Shown: positions 9,672 through 18,647 of the stretch, piece by piece | How the letters are laid out: every line of letters begins with the position of its first letter | Numbering within the stretch: position 1 is the stretch's first letter | Assembly (NCBI GenBank): GCA_023384095.1 | Contig: JAHDXT010000037.1 | Coordinates: 1 to 38,931, forward strand | Length of the DNA: 38,931 bases | Direction: 5' to 3' | DNA from: Hyphomicrobiaceae bacterium | GTDB lineage: Bacteria; Pseudomonadota; Alphaproteobacteria; Rhizobiales; Hyphomicrobiaceae | Made by a program: the position numbers and the translations under genes | The notes under the pieces: model-generated | What the model saw: the letters and a program-made list of their open reading frames with translations, nothing else | Told to the model about the DNA's origin: nothing | Database searches by the model: none

Positions 9672-12344
9672 ATGACCGGCGTCAACGAGATCCGCAGCGC
9701 CTTTCTCGATTTCTTCCGCAAGGAGGGCCACGAGGTCGTGCCCTCCTCGCCGCTGGTGCCGCGCAACGACCCGACGCTGATGTTCACCAACGCCGGCATG
9801 GTGCAGTTCAAGAACGTGTTCACCGGCCAGGAGGTGCGGTCCTACAAGCGGGCGGCCACGTCGCAGAAGTGCGTGCGCGCGGGCGGCAAGCACAACGACC
9901 TCGACAACGTCGGCTACACGGCCCGCCACCACACCTTTTTCGAGATGCTGGGCAACTTCTCGTTCGGCGACTACTTCAAGGAGCTCGCCATCGAGCTCGC
10001 GTGGCGGCTCGTCACCAAGGAGTTCGGGCTCGATCCGAAGCGGCTGCTGGTGACCGTCTATCACGAGGACGAGGACGCGCACCGGATCTGGAAGAAGGTC
10101 AGCGATTTCCCGGACGAGAAGATCATCCGCATCCCCACCTCGGACAACTTCTGGGCCATGGGCGACACCGGCCCCTGCGGTCCCTGCTCCGAAATCTTCT
10201 ACGATCACGGCCCGAAGATCCCGGGCGGGCCGCCCGGCTCGCGGGACGCGGACGGCGACCGCTTCATCGAAATCTGGAACCTCGTGTTCATGCAGTTCGA
10301 GCAGCGCGGCCCCGGCGACCGGGTCGGGCTGCCGCGCCCGTCGATCGACACCGGCATGGGCCTCGAGCGCATCTCGGCGGTGCTGCAGGGGACGCACGAC
10401 AACTACGAGACGGACCTGTTCAAGGCGCTGATCGCGGCGTCGGTGGATGCCACCGGCGTCGAGGCCAAGGGCGAGCACAAGGCGAGCCACCGGGTCATCG
10501 CCGACCATCTGCGCGCGACGAGCTTCCTCATCGCCGACGGCGTGCTGCCGTCGAACGAGGGGCGCGGCTACGTGCTGCGCCGGATCATGCGGCGCGCGAT
10601 GCGCCATGCGCACCTCATCGGCGCGCGCGAGCCGCTGATGCACCGGCTGGTGCCGGCTCTCGTGCGCCAGATGGGCGAGACCTACCAGGAGCTGATCCGG
10701 GCGCAGCCGCTGATCACCGAGACGCTGAAGCTCGAGGAGACGCGCTTCCGCCGTACACTGGAGAAGGGCATCGGCCTGCTCAACGAGGCGAGCGCCGGGA
10801 TGCAGCACGGCGACGTGCTGGCGGGCGACGTCGCGTTCAAGCTCTACGACACCTTCGGCTTCCCGCTCGACCTGACGCAGGACGCGCTGAGGCCGCGCGG
10901 CATCGCAGTCGACACCGACGCCTTCAACGAGGCCATGGCGCGCCAGAAGGAAGAGGCGCGCAAGGCCTGGAAGGGCTCGGGCGAGGCGGCCACCGAGACC
11001 GTCTGGTTCGAGATGCGCGAGGAGGCGGGCGCCACCGAGTTCCTCGGCTACGAGACCGAGACGGCGGAGGGCGTCGTACGCGGCATCGTCACGGACACCC
11101 GCCGCGTGGAGAGCCTGAAGGCGGGCGACGCGGCGGCGCTGGTTCTCAACCAGACGCCGTTCTACGGCGAGTCGGGTGGCCAGGTCGGCGACACCGGCGT
11201 CATCCGCGGGCCGCACGGTGCGCTGTTCCGGGTCACCGACACGCAAAAGAAGCTCGGCGATCTCTTCGTCCATTACGGCATCGTGGAGAAGGGCAGGCTC
11301 GGCATCGGCGATGCCGTCGAGCTCGAGGTCGATCATGCGCGGCGTACAGCGATCCGCGCCAATCACTCCGCGACACACCTCCTGCACGAGGCGCTGCGGC
11401 AGGTGCTGGGGACCCATGTCGCGCAGAAAGGCTCGCTGGTGGCGCCGGACCGGCTGCGCTTCGACTTCTCCCACCCGAAGCCGATGAGCGCCGACGAAGT
11501 CAGAACCGTCGAGGATCTCGCCAACGAGGTGGTGGCCCAGAACGTGCCCGTCGAGACGCGCCTGATGTCGATCGAGGAGGCGATGGAGAGCGGCGCCATG
11601 GCGCTGTTCGGCGAGAAGTACGGCGACGAGGTCCGAGTCGTTGCGATGGGCGAGGCGCCGGCCGGCGCCAACAAGCCATGGTCGATGGAGCTGTGCGGCG
11701 GAACACACGTCAAACGCACCGGCGACATCCGCATCATACGAGTCCTATCTGAGAGTGCTTCGGCCGCCGGTGTGCGCCGCATCGAGGCGCTGACCGCCGA
11801 GGACGCGCGTGGCTACCTCGACCAGCAGGACGACCGCGTGCGCGAGACCGCGAGCATTCTGCGCGCGCGCCCCGAAGAGGTGGTCGACCGCATCAAGGCT
11901 CTCGTGGAGGAGCGCCGGACGCTCGAGCGCCAGATCGCCGAAGCCAGACGCCAGCTCGCGCTGGGCGGCGGCGGCAACGGCGCGGCTGCCGCGGCAGACA
12001 GCGTTCGCACCGTGGGCAGAGTGAAGCTGCTGGCGCGCACCGTGGAGGGTCTCAACCCGAAGGACCTGCGCGGCCTCGTCGATGACGGCAAGAAGCAGGT
12101 CGGCTCGGGCATCGTCGCCATCGTCGGCGTCACCGAGGACGGCAAGGCCGGCCTCGCCGTCGGAGTCACCGACGACCTGACGACGACCTGGAACGCCGTC
12201 GATCTCGTCAAGGCCGGCGCCGAAATGCTGGGCGGCAAGGGCGGCGGCGGGCGGCCCGACATGGCGCAGGCCGGCGGGCCGGACGGCAGCAAGGCGGGAT
12301 TGGCGCTGCAGGCCATCGAGCGCCGTCTCAGCGGCTCCGCATAG
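9672..12344 (+). CDS. alaS: Alanyl-tRNA synthetase
   Basis: Charges tRNA-Ala in the cytoplasm and edits mischarged serine and glycine. At 890 residues it is of normal bacterial length. The class II catalytic core is at the N terminus ([45 protein letters not shown] and the GMGLERI motif). The editing domain has the HxxxH pair at His565 and His569 ([12 protein letters not shown]) and CGGTH at 675-679. A coiled coil (about 720-775) and a glycine-rich C-Ala domain end the protein. The start fits the family N terminus, although the ribosome binding site is weak (GACGAG). recA, a common alphaproteobacterial neighbour, is not present here. Its stop is 10 bases from that of the convergent lipid-kinase-like gene. 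Confidence 0.97.
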   Translation: MTGVNEIRSAFLDFFRKEGHEVVPSSPLVPRNDPTLMFTNAGMVQFKNVFTGQEVRSYKRAATSQKCVRAGGKHNDLDNVGYTARHHTFFEMLGNFSFGDYFKELAIELAWRLVTKEFGLDPKRLLVTVYHEDEDAHRIWKKVSDFPDEKIIRIPTSDNFWAMGDTGPCGPCSEIFYDHGPKIPGGPPGSRDADGDRFIEIWNLVFMQFEQRGPGDRVGLPRPSIDTGMGLERISAVLQGTHDNYETDLFKALIAASVDATGVEAKGEHKASHRVIADHLRATSFLIADGVLPSNEGRGYVLRRIMRRAMRHAHLIGAREPLMHRLVPALVRQMGETYQELIRAQPLITETLKLEETRFRRTLEKGIGLLNEASAGMQHGDVLAGDVAFKLYDTFGFPLDLTQDALRPRGIAVDTDAFNEAMARQKEEARKAWKGSGEAATETVWFEMREEAGATEFLGYETETAEGVVRGIVTDTRRVESLKAGDAAALVLNQTPFYGESGGQVGDTGVIRGPHGALFRVTDTQKKLGDLFVHYGIVEKGRLGIGDAVELEVDHARRTAIRANHSATHLLHEALRQVLGTHVAQKGSLVAPDRLRFDFSHPKPMSADEVRTVEDLANEVVAQNVPVETRLMSIEEAMESGAMALFGEKYGDEVRVVAMGEAPAGANKPWSMELCGGTHVKRTGDIRIIRVLSESASAAGVRRIEALTAEDARGYLDQQDDRVRETASILRARPEEVVDRIKALVEERRTLERQIAEARRQLALGGGGNGAAAAADSVRTVGRVKLLARTVEGLNPKDLRGLVDDGKKQVGSGIVAIVGVTEDGKAGLAVGVTDDLTTTWNAVDLVKAGAEMLGGKGGGGRPDMAQAGGPDGSKAGLALQAIERRLSGSA

Positions 12345-12354
12345 TCCTTCTCGC

Positions 12355-13263
12355 TCAGGCTTCCGACGCGGGCGCTCTCGGCAGCGGCTCGAGCACCTTC
12401 AGCGCGCCCCGCCTGACCCGGAAAACGAGCGGCGAGCGCTCGTAGACGACCTCGCCGTCGATCGAGACGGCGACGCGCGGGCGGCGGGTGCTGATGACCA
12501 CCTCGCGCGCCAGGATCGACTCGATCCGTCCCGACTGCCGCCACCTGCCGAGGACCACATCGAAGCCGGCCCAGGCCAGCGGCGGCCAGGCCCAGCCGCT
12601 CACGATGTGCACCTCCAGCAGGCCATCGCTCATTCGCCTGCGCGTCCATTCCGTCTCACGATAGATGTTGTTGGTGACGAGCAGGGCCGAGCAGCGCCGT
12701 GCCACCCGGCCGGTCCCGGTCTCGATGACGAGCGACATGCGGTCGATGCGCGCCAGCGCCCGGATGAGCGCCAGCAGGAACGCGAGCCATCGCGCGAAAG
12801 GGATGGCGCGGCGCGCACGCTGCCGCTCGCGCGCCATGCGGGCGGGGAATCCGAGACCTGCGATGGAATGGAACGTGCGGCCGTTCAGCTCGCCGAGGTC
12901 GACTTGAGCCACGCGGGCGTGCGCCAGCGCATCGACAGCGTCGGTCATGTCGAGGGGGACATCGAGATCGCGGGCCAGCAGATTGACCGTGCCGAGAGGA
13001 AGCACGCCGAGCGCCTTGCCGGTGCCGGCCAGCAGCGACGCGGCGAGGCTCTGGGAGCCGTCGCCGCCGCCGACGATGACGGCGTCGATGTCGTGGCGTG
13101 CCGCGGCGCGCCGGACCGCGTTCCCGATCTCCCCCGGTCCGGCGAGCAGCAGCTCCAGGGCGGTGCCCTGGTCGAGGAACCGGCGGGCGATGTCCTCGGC
13201 GAGCGACGGGCCTGCCTCCAGCACCGCGCTGGCCTCGGCGTTGACGATGGCGACGGCACGCAT
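12355..13263 (-). CDS. Diacylglycerol kinase-like / YegS-family lipid kinase
   Basis: A 302-residue protein of the DAGK catalytic domain family, which phosphorylates lipid or sphingoid substrates with ATP. GGGDGS at residues 65-70 is the nucleotide-binding signature, and LGVLPLGTVNLLARDL (84-99) is the second conserved loop. A beta-rich C-terminal domain (SIDGEVVYERSPLVFRV) follows. No signal peptide or clear membrane helix is present, only a hydrophobic stretch near 160-172. It stands alone on the minus strand, tail to tail with alaS. Substrate cannot be told from sequence; undecaprenol or sphingoid kinase activity is less likely than a diacylglycerol-like substrate, but this is a family guess. 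Confidence 0.85.
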   Translation of the reverse strand: MRAVAIVNAEASAVLEAGPSLAEDIARRFLDQGTALELLLAGPGEIGNAVRRAAARHDIDAVIVGGGDGSQSLAASLLAGTGKALGVLPLGTVNLLARDLDVPLDMTDAVDALAHARVAQVDLGELNGRTFHSIAGLGFPARMARERQRARRAIPFARWLAFLLALIRALARIDRMSLVIETGTGRVARRCSALLVTNNIYRETEWTRRRMSDGLLEVHIVSGWAWPPLAWAGFDVVLGRWRQSGRIESILAREVVISTRRPRVAVSIDGEVVYERSPLVFRVRRGALKVLEPLPRAPASEA

Positions 13264-13371
13264 CCGGGAGCTCCTGCCGGGCTGCCTCCGTCGGCCGATG
13301 CGCGGAAGATGGCCTCAGACCTGAGAAACGCCTCTCTGGCCGCCCGGTTCGATCGCCGGACGCCCATCACG

Positions 13372-13440
13372 TGCGGCTTCGGCCCTCCCCTCGAAGGGGA
13401 AGGCGGCGCGCTGAGAGGCGCGTGGTGGGGCGAAACCGCA
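13372..13440. repeat. 69-base palindromic intergenic element
   Basis: Terminal arms TGCGGCTTCG (13372-13381) and CGAAACCGCA (13431-13440) are complementary at 9 of 10 positions. Inside are a TCCCCT-CGA-AGGGGA hairpin (13386-13400) and a GCGCG-rich second hairpin (about 13404-13421). Nested palindromes within inverted ends resemble REP/RIME-like mosaic elements. It lies 48 bases beyond the hyfI-like stop and may act as the 3' end of that operon. No other copy was seen in the window. Confidence 0.5.
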
Positions 13441-13487
13441 GACAAGGCTACGGCAGAAACTCGCGCTGTGCTCGCGGCTATCCCTCG

Positions 13488-14018
13488 TCAGCGGGGACCG
13501 GCGACGGACTTGCTCTCGACCAGCGCGATCAGTCCCTCGAGCAGCGCCTTCGGGCTCGGTGGGCAGCCCCGTATGTGCAAGTCGACGGGAACGACGGCCG
13601 AGACGCCGCCGACGACGGCGTAGCTGCCGGCGAAAGGGCCGCCGTCGAGCGCGCAGTCGCCGACGGCCACGACCCACTTCGGATCGGGCGTGGCGTGCCA
13701 GGTCCGCTCCAGCGCCTCGCGCATGTTCTTGGTGACAGGGCCCGTCACCAGCAGCACGTCGGCGTGGCGCGGCGAGGCGACGAAGCGGAGCCCGAAACGC
13801 TCCAGGTCGTAGTAGACGTTGGCGAGCGCGTGGATTTCGAGCTCGCACCCGTTGCAGGACCCCGCGTCCACCTCGCGGATCGACAGGCTGCGGCCGAGGG
13901 CCCGGCGCGAGGAGGTCGCGAGCCGTTCGGCGAGATCGGCCAGCAAGGCGTCGTCGGCGGGAGGTCGCGGCTCCGTCAGCGGGCGCTGGATCAGGTTCTT
14001 GAACAGTAGCTTGCGCAT
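13488..14018 (-). CDS. hyfI: NuoB/HyfI-like iron-sulfur subunit of an Ehr complex
   Basis: A 176-residue small subunit related to NuoB and to the group 4 hydrogenase small subunits HyfI/HycG. It should carry the proximal [4Fe-4S] cluster (N2 equivalent). All four cysteine ligands are present: Cys55 and Cys58 (GSCNGCELEIHAL, the CxxC spacing of hydrogenases rather than the CC of NuoB), Cys122 (GDCALDGG) and Cys152 (RGCPPSP). There is no signal peptide; the protein is cytoplasmic and membrane-bound through its partners. It is the last gene of the six-gene operon, 12 bases after the large-subunit gene. Retention of the cluster while the NiFe site next door is lost suggests electron transfer, not hydrogen chemistry. 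Confidence 0.85.
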   Translation of the reverse strand: MRKLLFKNLIQRPLTEPRPPADDALLADLAERLATSSRRALGRSLSIREVDAGSCNGCELEIHALANVYYDLERFGLRFVASPRHADVLLVTGPVTKNMREALERTWHATPDPKWVVAVGDCALDGGPFAGSYAVVGGVSAVVPVDLHIRGCPPSPKALLEGLIALVESKSVAGPR

Positions 14019-14030
14019 TTCGCGATCACG

Positions 14031-15551
14031 CTAAAGGTCGTGCCCGGAGTACGAGCAGTTGAACGACTTGTTGATGAGCGGGAAGTCGGCGACGATGTTG
14101 CCCTCGACGACCGCCTCGAGCAGCGGCCACTGGAACCACGACGGGTCGCGCAGGTGGCAGCGCGCGATGGCGCCGTCTCCGGCGACGCGCACCCAGGCCA
14201 GTATGTCGCCGCGGAAGCCCTCGACGAGTGAAACGCCTTCGCCGGGTCCTGCCACGATCTTGCCCGAGAGCACGCGGCCGCGGGGCAATCTCGCGAGACA
14301 CTGCTCGAGAAGCGCCAGGCTCTGGTAGACCTCGTGAATGCGGATCCAGACGCGGGCATCGACATCGCCTTCGGAGCGGACAGGGACCTCGAATGCGAGC
14401 TCCGGATACGGCGGATAGCCGGGCCAGCGCCGCGCGTCGAAGGTGCGGCCCGTGGCGCGGCCGACGTATCCGCCGGCCCCGTACCGGCGGGCGAGGCCCG
14501 GGTCGAGCGTGCCGGTCGTGACCGTGCGGTCCTGCAGCGACGTGGTGTTCTCGTAAAGCTCGACCAGCTCGGGAAAATGCCGGCGCATGTCGGCGATCAG
14601 CGAGCTTATCGCGGCCGCCCCTCCGTCATCGAGGTCGCAGGCGACGCCGCCGGGCACGACGCGATCCATCATCAGCCGATGGCCGAAAGAGACCGCGGCG
14701 GCGCGCAGCACGCGCTCGCGCAATGCTCCGCAGTGGGCGTGAAGCAGGGCGAAAGCCGCATCGTTGCAAATGGCGCCGATGTCGCCGAGGTGATTGGCGA
14801 GCCGCTCCAGCTCGGCCATGACGGCGCGCAGCCACACCGCCCGCGGCGGCGCCTCGAGGCCGGTCGCACTCTCGACGGCCATCGCGAACGCGAGCGCATA
14901 GGCCACCGTGCTGTCGCCGGAGACGCGCCCCGCGAGCCTGGCGGCGCGCTCGACAGTCGCCCCGGCCATCAGTGACTCGGTTCCCTTATGTGTGAAGCCG
15001 AGGCGCTGCTCGAGCCGCACGACCGTTTCGCCGCTGGCTGTGAAGCGGAAGTGCCCCGGCTCGATGATGCCGGCGTGCACGGGGCCGACCGCGATCTCGT
15101 GCATGGGCGGCCCTTCGACGGGGAGGAACGTGTAGCCGAGGCCGTCCGCCGGCGCCTCCTGCCGCGCGCCGAGCGGGTGCCGGCCCCAGCGGCCATGGTC
15201 GAGCCACGGCCGCGCGTCCGGCAGGCCGACCGGGGTCAGGCCATGGAGGTCGTGGATGGCGCGCTCGAGGCGCAGCGCCGGCGGATGTGCGCCGGCGACC
15301 GAGGGATAGCGCCCGTCCGGGCAGGGCAGGCTGACGACGAACGGAGTGAACGGCTGTGGCTCGGCGGCCTCCGGCTCGATGAGCGCCATGTGAACGGCCT
15401 CGCCGTCGCTCCAGTATCCGAGCAGGGTGGCGTTGCCCGCGGCAAGCTCCCGTATGCACCGCCGCCACGCGTCCTTTGTGACGACTGCACGCGGCCACGG
15501 CCGCTGCGGGGCCGGCGTGCCGCTCTCCAGAAGCTCCGATTGCAGGCTCAT
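14031..15551 (-). CDS. hyfG: NuoCD/HyfG-like large subunit lacking NiFe ligands
   Basis: A 506-residue fusion of a NuoC-like domain (about 1-130) and a NuoD/hydrogenase large-subunit domain (about 135-506). Family landmarks include GFTHKGTESLMAGATVERAA (185-204) and the STVAYALAFAMAVES helix. In HycE/HyfG the first nickel-binding motif is RVCGIC; here residues 209-214 read RVSGDS, so both cysteines are gone. The C-terminal DPCxxC is replaced by FNCSYSGHDL (497-506), leaving one cysteine. The protein therefore cannot hold a standard NiFe centre and fits the energy-converting hydrogenase-related (Ehr) complexes. The ATG at 15551 has GAGGG 5 bases upstream; the upstream extension overlaps the hyfF-like gene in another frame and is spurious. 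Confidence 0.85.
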   Translation of the reverse strand: MSLQSELLESGTPAPQRPWPRAVVTKDAWRRCIRELAAGNATLLGYWSDGEAVHMALIEPEAAEPQPFTPFVVSLPCPDGRYPSVAGAHPPALRLERAIHDLHGLTPVGLPDARPWLDHGRWGRHPLGARQEAPADGLGYTFLPVEGPPMHEIAVGPVHAGIIEPGHFRFTASGETVVRLEQRLGFTHKGTESLMAGATVERAARLAGRVSGDSTVAYALAFAMAVESATGLEAPPRAVWLRAVMAELERLANHLGDIGAICNDAAFALLHAHCGALRERVLRAAAVSFGHRLMMDRVVPGGVACDLDDGGAAAISSLIADMRRHFPELVELYENTTSLQDRTVTTGTLDPGLARRYGAGGYVGRATGRTFDARRWPGYPPYPELAFEVPVRSEGDVDARVWIRIHEVYQSLALLEQCLARLPRGRVLSGKIVAGPGEGVSLVEGFRGDILAWVRVAGDGAIARCHLRDPSWFQWPLLEAVVEGNIVADFPLINKSFNCSYSGHDL

Positions 15552-15567
15552 GTGCACCCTCGCCCCG

Positions 15568-17031
15568 TCAACCGAGCAGCCGCGCGACGTTCTGGAACCA
15601 GGCGACGAGCGGGCCGGGCAGGTAGATGCCGGCGGCGAGCACCAGGGCCAGATGCGCGAACAGCGGCACATAGGACGATTCCACCGCCGCCATGCTGCCG
15701 GTCGGCTTGCCGAAGGCGATGTCGCTCATCCGCAGGATCAGCGCCCCGAACGCCACCAGCAGCCCGAATACCAGCAGGACGGCGAGCAGCGGCTCGCGGG
15801 CGAAGGTCGAGCTGACGATCAGGAACTCGCTCATGAAGATGCCGAGCGGCGGCAGGCCGGCGATGGCGACGACACCGGTCACCAGGCCCCATCCGAGGAC
15901 GGGATGGCTTTCGGTCAGTCCACGGATCTCGGACAGCTTCTGCGTCCCCTTCACCTGCGCGACGTGGCCGACGGCGAAGAAGATCGCCGACTTGGTCAGG
16001 CTATGCATGGTCATGTGCAGCAGGCCGGCGAAGTTGGCGAGCGGCCCGCCCATCCCGAACGCGAATGTGATGAGGCCCATGTGCTCGATCGAGGAGTAGG
16101 CGAACATGCGCTTGATGTCCCGCCGCCGGTAGAGCATGAAGGCCGCGAAGATGAGCGAGACGAGGCCCAGCACCACCATCAGTGGCCCGGGCGAGATGGC
16201 ATCGGGATTGGCCGCCAGCAGCATCTTGAAGCGCAGGACGGCATAGAGCGCCACGTTCAGCAGCAGGCCCGAAAGCACCGCCGAGATCGGCGTCGGGCCT
16301 TCCGCATGGGCGTCCGGCAGCCAGGCGTGCAGGGGGGCGAGCCCGACCTTGGTCCCGTAGCCCAGCATGAGGAACACGAAGGCCACGTTGAGCAGCTCGG
16401 GGTTGAAGTCCCGCGCCTTGTCGATGAGCTCCGTCCACACCATCGCGTCGTGCCCCTCCCCGATCACCGGGCGCGCCGCCATGTAGACGAGGATGGTGCC
16501 GAACAGCGCGAGCGCGATGCCGACGCTGCCGAGGATGAAGTATTTCCAAGCCGCCTCCAGCGCCTCGTGCGTGCGGTAGATGCCGACCATCAGCACGGTG
16601 GTGAGCGTCGCAAGCTCGACGGCCACCCACATCAGGCCGATGTTGTTGGCCAGCAGCGCGAGGTTCATGGCGAACATCAGCGCCTGGTACATGGCGTGGT
16701 AGAAGCGCAGGTTGGCGGTCGTCAGCCGGCCGATCTCGAGCTCGTGGGCGATGTAGCTGGCGCTGAAGGCGCTGGTGGTGAAACCGACGAAGGTGCCGAG
16801 CACCACGAAGACGACGTTGAGGTCGTCGACGAACAGATATCCCCCGACCTCCGGGCGCGCCACCAGCAGCGACAGCGATGCGAGGAACGTCAGCAGGGTC
16901 GAGAGCACGTTGAGTCGCGCCGTCAGCCGATAGCCCGGCAGCACGGCCAGCAGGATGGCCGACACGCCCGGGATCAGCAGCAGCGCCGCGACAGGCTGGA
17001 CGGCCAGTTCGGAAAGCAGGAGCTCGCTCAT
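15568..17031 (-). CDS. hyfF: HyfF/NuoN-M-like antiporter subunit of an Ehr complex
   Basis: A 487-residue polytopic membrane protein with about 14 hydrophobic helices, of the proton-conducting antiporter type (Mrp/NuoLMN). The essential charged residues are visible: Glu139 in WVAVELATL, Lys228 in GYGTKVGLAPLHAWLPDAHA, and a later lysine in MHSLTKSAIFF. It should translocate protons (or sodium) when the peripheral arm is oxidised or reduced. The ATG overlaps the hyfE-like stop by four bases (ATGA, 17028-17031), so translation is coupled. It lacks the long lateral helix of NuoL, as HyfF does. The name follows the Hyf operon order; it does not imply hydrogenase activity. Confidence 0.87.
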   Translation of the reverse strand: MSELLLSELAVQPVAALLLIPGVSAILLAVLPGYRLTARLNVLSTLLTFLASLSLLVARPEVGGYLFVDDLNVVFVVLGTFVGFTTSAFSASYIAHELEIGRLTTANLRFYHAMYQALMFAMNLALLANNIGLMWVAVELATLTTVLMVGIYRTHEALEAAWKYFILGSVGIALALFGTILVYMAARPVIGEGHDAMVWTELIDKARDFNPELLNVAFVFLMLGYGTKVGLAPLHAWLPDAHAEGPTPISAVLSGLLLNVALYAVLRFKMLLAANPDAISPGPLMVVLGLVSLIFAAFMLYRRRDIKRMFAYSSIEHMGLITFAFGMGGPLANFAGLLHMTMHSLTKSAIFFAVGHVAQVKGTQKLSEIRGLTESHPVLGWGLVTGVVAIAGLPPLGIFMSEFLIVSSTFAREPLLAVLLVFGLLVAFGALILRMSDIAFGKPTGSMAAVESSYVPLFAHLALVLAAGIYLPGPLVAWFQNVARLLG

Positions 17032-17690
17032 TGCCGCTCACCCCGGAACTCGTCGAGTGCCTGGAGATCGACGGTGTCGAAGCGCTCCCGGATGCGGAAC
17101 AGGAACACGCCGATCACGATGAAGGCGACGATCACCGAGAAGGCCACGCTGATCTCGACCACGAGCGGCATGCCCTTGGCGCCGGTGGCGGCGAGGATCA
17201 ATCCGTTCTCGATGGACAGGAAGCCGACGACCTGGCTGACGGCGTTGCGCCGCGTCACCATCATCAGCAGACCGAGCAGGATGACCGACAGCGCAAAGGC
17301 CAGATCCTGGCGGGCGAGAGGATCGGCGGCCGCCGTCGCGCGCAGCATCACCACCATCGACAGGGCGACAAGCCCGATCCCGGCGAGCATGGTCGGGCCG
17401 ATGCCGCCGACCGTCTCGATCTCGCGGTGGATGCCGAGCTTCACCACCACCCGATGCAGGGCGACCGGGATGATGATGCCCTTGAGGATGAGCGCGATCG
17501 CCCCCGGGATGAACAGGTGCGGCGCGTTCTGCACATAGGCCTGCCAGGCGATGGAGAGCGACAGCACCACCGCGTGCAGTGCAAAGATGTTCAGCAGCCC
17601 GAACATGCGGTCCTGGTAGAGCAGCATGAAGCTCACCAGCACCAGCCCGCCGGCGAGCATGTGGGCGACATCGAGGGCGAGCGGCTGCAT
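17028..17690 (-). CDS. hyfE: HyfE-like membrane subunit of an Ehr complex
   Basis: A 220-residue integral membrane protein with about six helices that resembles HyfE, a component combining NuoK-like features. The segments NIFALHAVVLSLSIAWQAY (near 35-53) and VSQVVGFLSIENGLILAATG (150-170) hold the expected buried glutamate (Glu161). The last 17 residues are charged and cytoplasmic. The start codon immediately abuts the stop of the hyfC-like gene (TAG-ATG at 17693-17688), and the stop overlaps the hyfF-like start. Such spacing strongly suggests one polycistronic message and 1:1 assembly. Confidence 0.83.
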   Translation of the reverse strand: MQPLALDVAHMLAGGLVLVSFMLLYQDRMFGLLNIFALHAVVLSLSIAWQAYVQNAPHLFIPGAIALILKGIIIPVALHRVVVKLGIHREIETVGGIGPTMLAGIGLVALSMVVMLRATAAADPLARQDLAFALSVILLGLLMMVTRRNAVSQVVGFLSIENGLILAATGAKGMPLVVEISVAFSVIVAFIVIGVFLFRIRERFDTVDLQALDEFRGERQ

Positions 17691-18647
17691 CTAAAAGCTC
17701 CGCGATACGAACAGCAGCAGTGTGCCGAGCAGGCCGAGCATCAGCCCCGCGCCGAGGAACTCGGGGACCCGGAAGACCCGCATCTTGGCGATCGAGGTCT
17801 CGAACAATGCGAGCAGGAAGCCGCCGACGGCGAGCTTGCAAATGTAGGTGGCGAGTCCGAGCGCATGGGCCGGGATACCCGACCCGTTGGTGGCCAGCCC
17901 CCAGGGGACGAAGACGCAGGCGATGATCGAGATGTAGAGCAGCAGCTTCAGCGCCGCCGCCAGCTCGATCACCGCGAGGTGGCGGCCGGAGTACTCCAGC
18001 ACCATGGCCTCGTGCACCATCGTCAGCTCGAGGTGGGTGGCGGGGTTGTCCACCGGGATGCGCGCGTTCTCGGCGATGGCGACGATGATCAGGCCGACGA
18101 GCGCCAGACCGAGCGACACGCGCAGGCCGACGTCCGCGGTCAGCATCGTGTCGGCTATGGTCGAAAGCTGGGTCGAGCCGGCAACCAGCGCGATGGTGAA
18201 TACGATCATGATCATCGCCGGCTCGGCGATGGAGGAGAACATCATCTCGCGGCTTGAGCCGATGCCGCCGAAGCTGGTGCCGACGTCCATGCCGACGAGC
18301 GCCAGGAACAGCCGCGCGCTGCCGAGCAGCGCCGTGATCGCGATGAGGTCCGCCGTCCAGCTGAAATGGAGGCCCGTCGCGAACGTCGGCACGAGGGCCG
18401 CGGCGACCCAGGTCGCGGCGAAGATCATGTAGGGCGCGGTGCGGAACAGCCAGGATGCGTTCTCAGCCAGCACCACCTCCTTGCGGCAGAGCCGGAGGAG
18501 GTCGCGATAGGGCTGCAGGAGGGGCGGCCCGCGCCGCCGCAGCATCCGCGCCTTGATCCTGCGGATGAAGCCGACCAGCAGCGGCGCCAGCAGCAGCACC
18601 AGCGCCATCTGCGCGCCCTGGACGGCGAGATCGAGGATCACGGCCAT
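17691..18647 (-). CDS. hyfC: NuoH/HyfC-like membrane subunit of an Ehr complex
   Basis: A 318-residue polytopic protein with eight helices, the NuoH/HyfC/HycD anchor that forms the junction between the redox arm and the proton channel. Conserved loops are QPYRDLLRLCRKEVVL (45-60), the SSREMMFSS motif (131-139) and IAENARIPVDNPATHLELTM (191-210) with VHEAMVLEYSG. The many Glu and Arg residues in these loops correspond to the quinone-chamber and E-channel region of complex I. The true start at 18647 overlaps the hyfB-like gene by 10 bases; a much longer in-frame reading through hyfB is an antisense-like artefact of the GC-rich sequence. The C terminus is FVSRSF. Confidence 0.88.
   Translation of the reverse strand: MAVILDLAVQGAQMALVLLLAPLLVGFIRRIKARMLRRRGPPLLQPYRDLLRLCRKEVVLAENASWLFRTAPYMIFAATWVAAALVPTFATGLHFSWTADLIAITALLGSARLFLALVGMDVGTSFGGIGSSREMMFSSIAEPAMIMIVFTIALVAGSTQLSTIADTMLTADVGLRVSLGLALVGLIIVAIAENARIPVDNPATHLELTMVHEAMVLEYSGRHLAVIELAAALKLLLYISIIACVFVPWGLATNGSGIPAHALGLATYICKLAVGGFLLALFETSIAKMRVFRVPEFLGAGLMLGLLGTLLLFVSRSF

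Noticed and set aside
14031-15551. Calling the large subunit an active group 4 NiFe hydrogenase
   Set aside because: Three of the four nickel-ligand cysteines are absent and the fourth is not in a DPCxxC context.
15427-18257. Long plus-strand open frames opposite the Ehr operon (for example 15427-17538 and 17031-18257)
   Set aside because: They are His/Glu/Arg-rich antisense shadows of GC-rich coding sequence, without ribosome binding sites or domains, and the minus strand there encodes clear membrane proteins.
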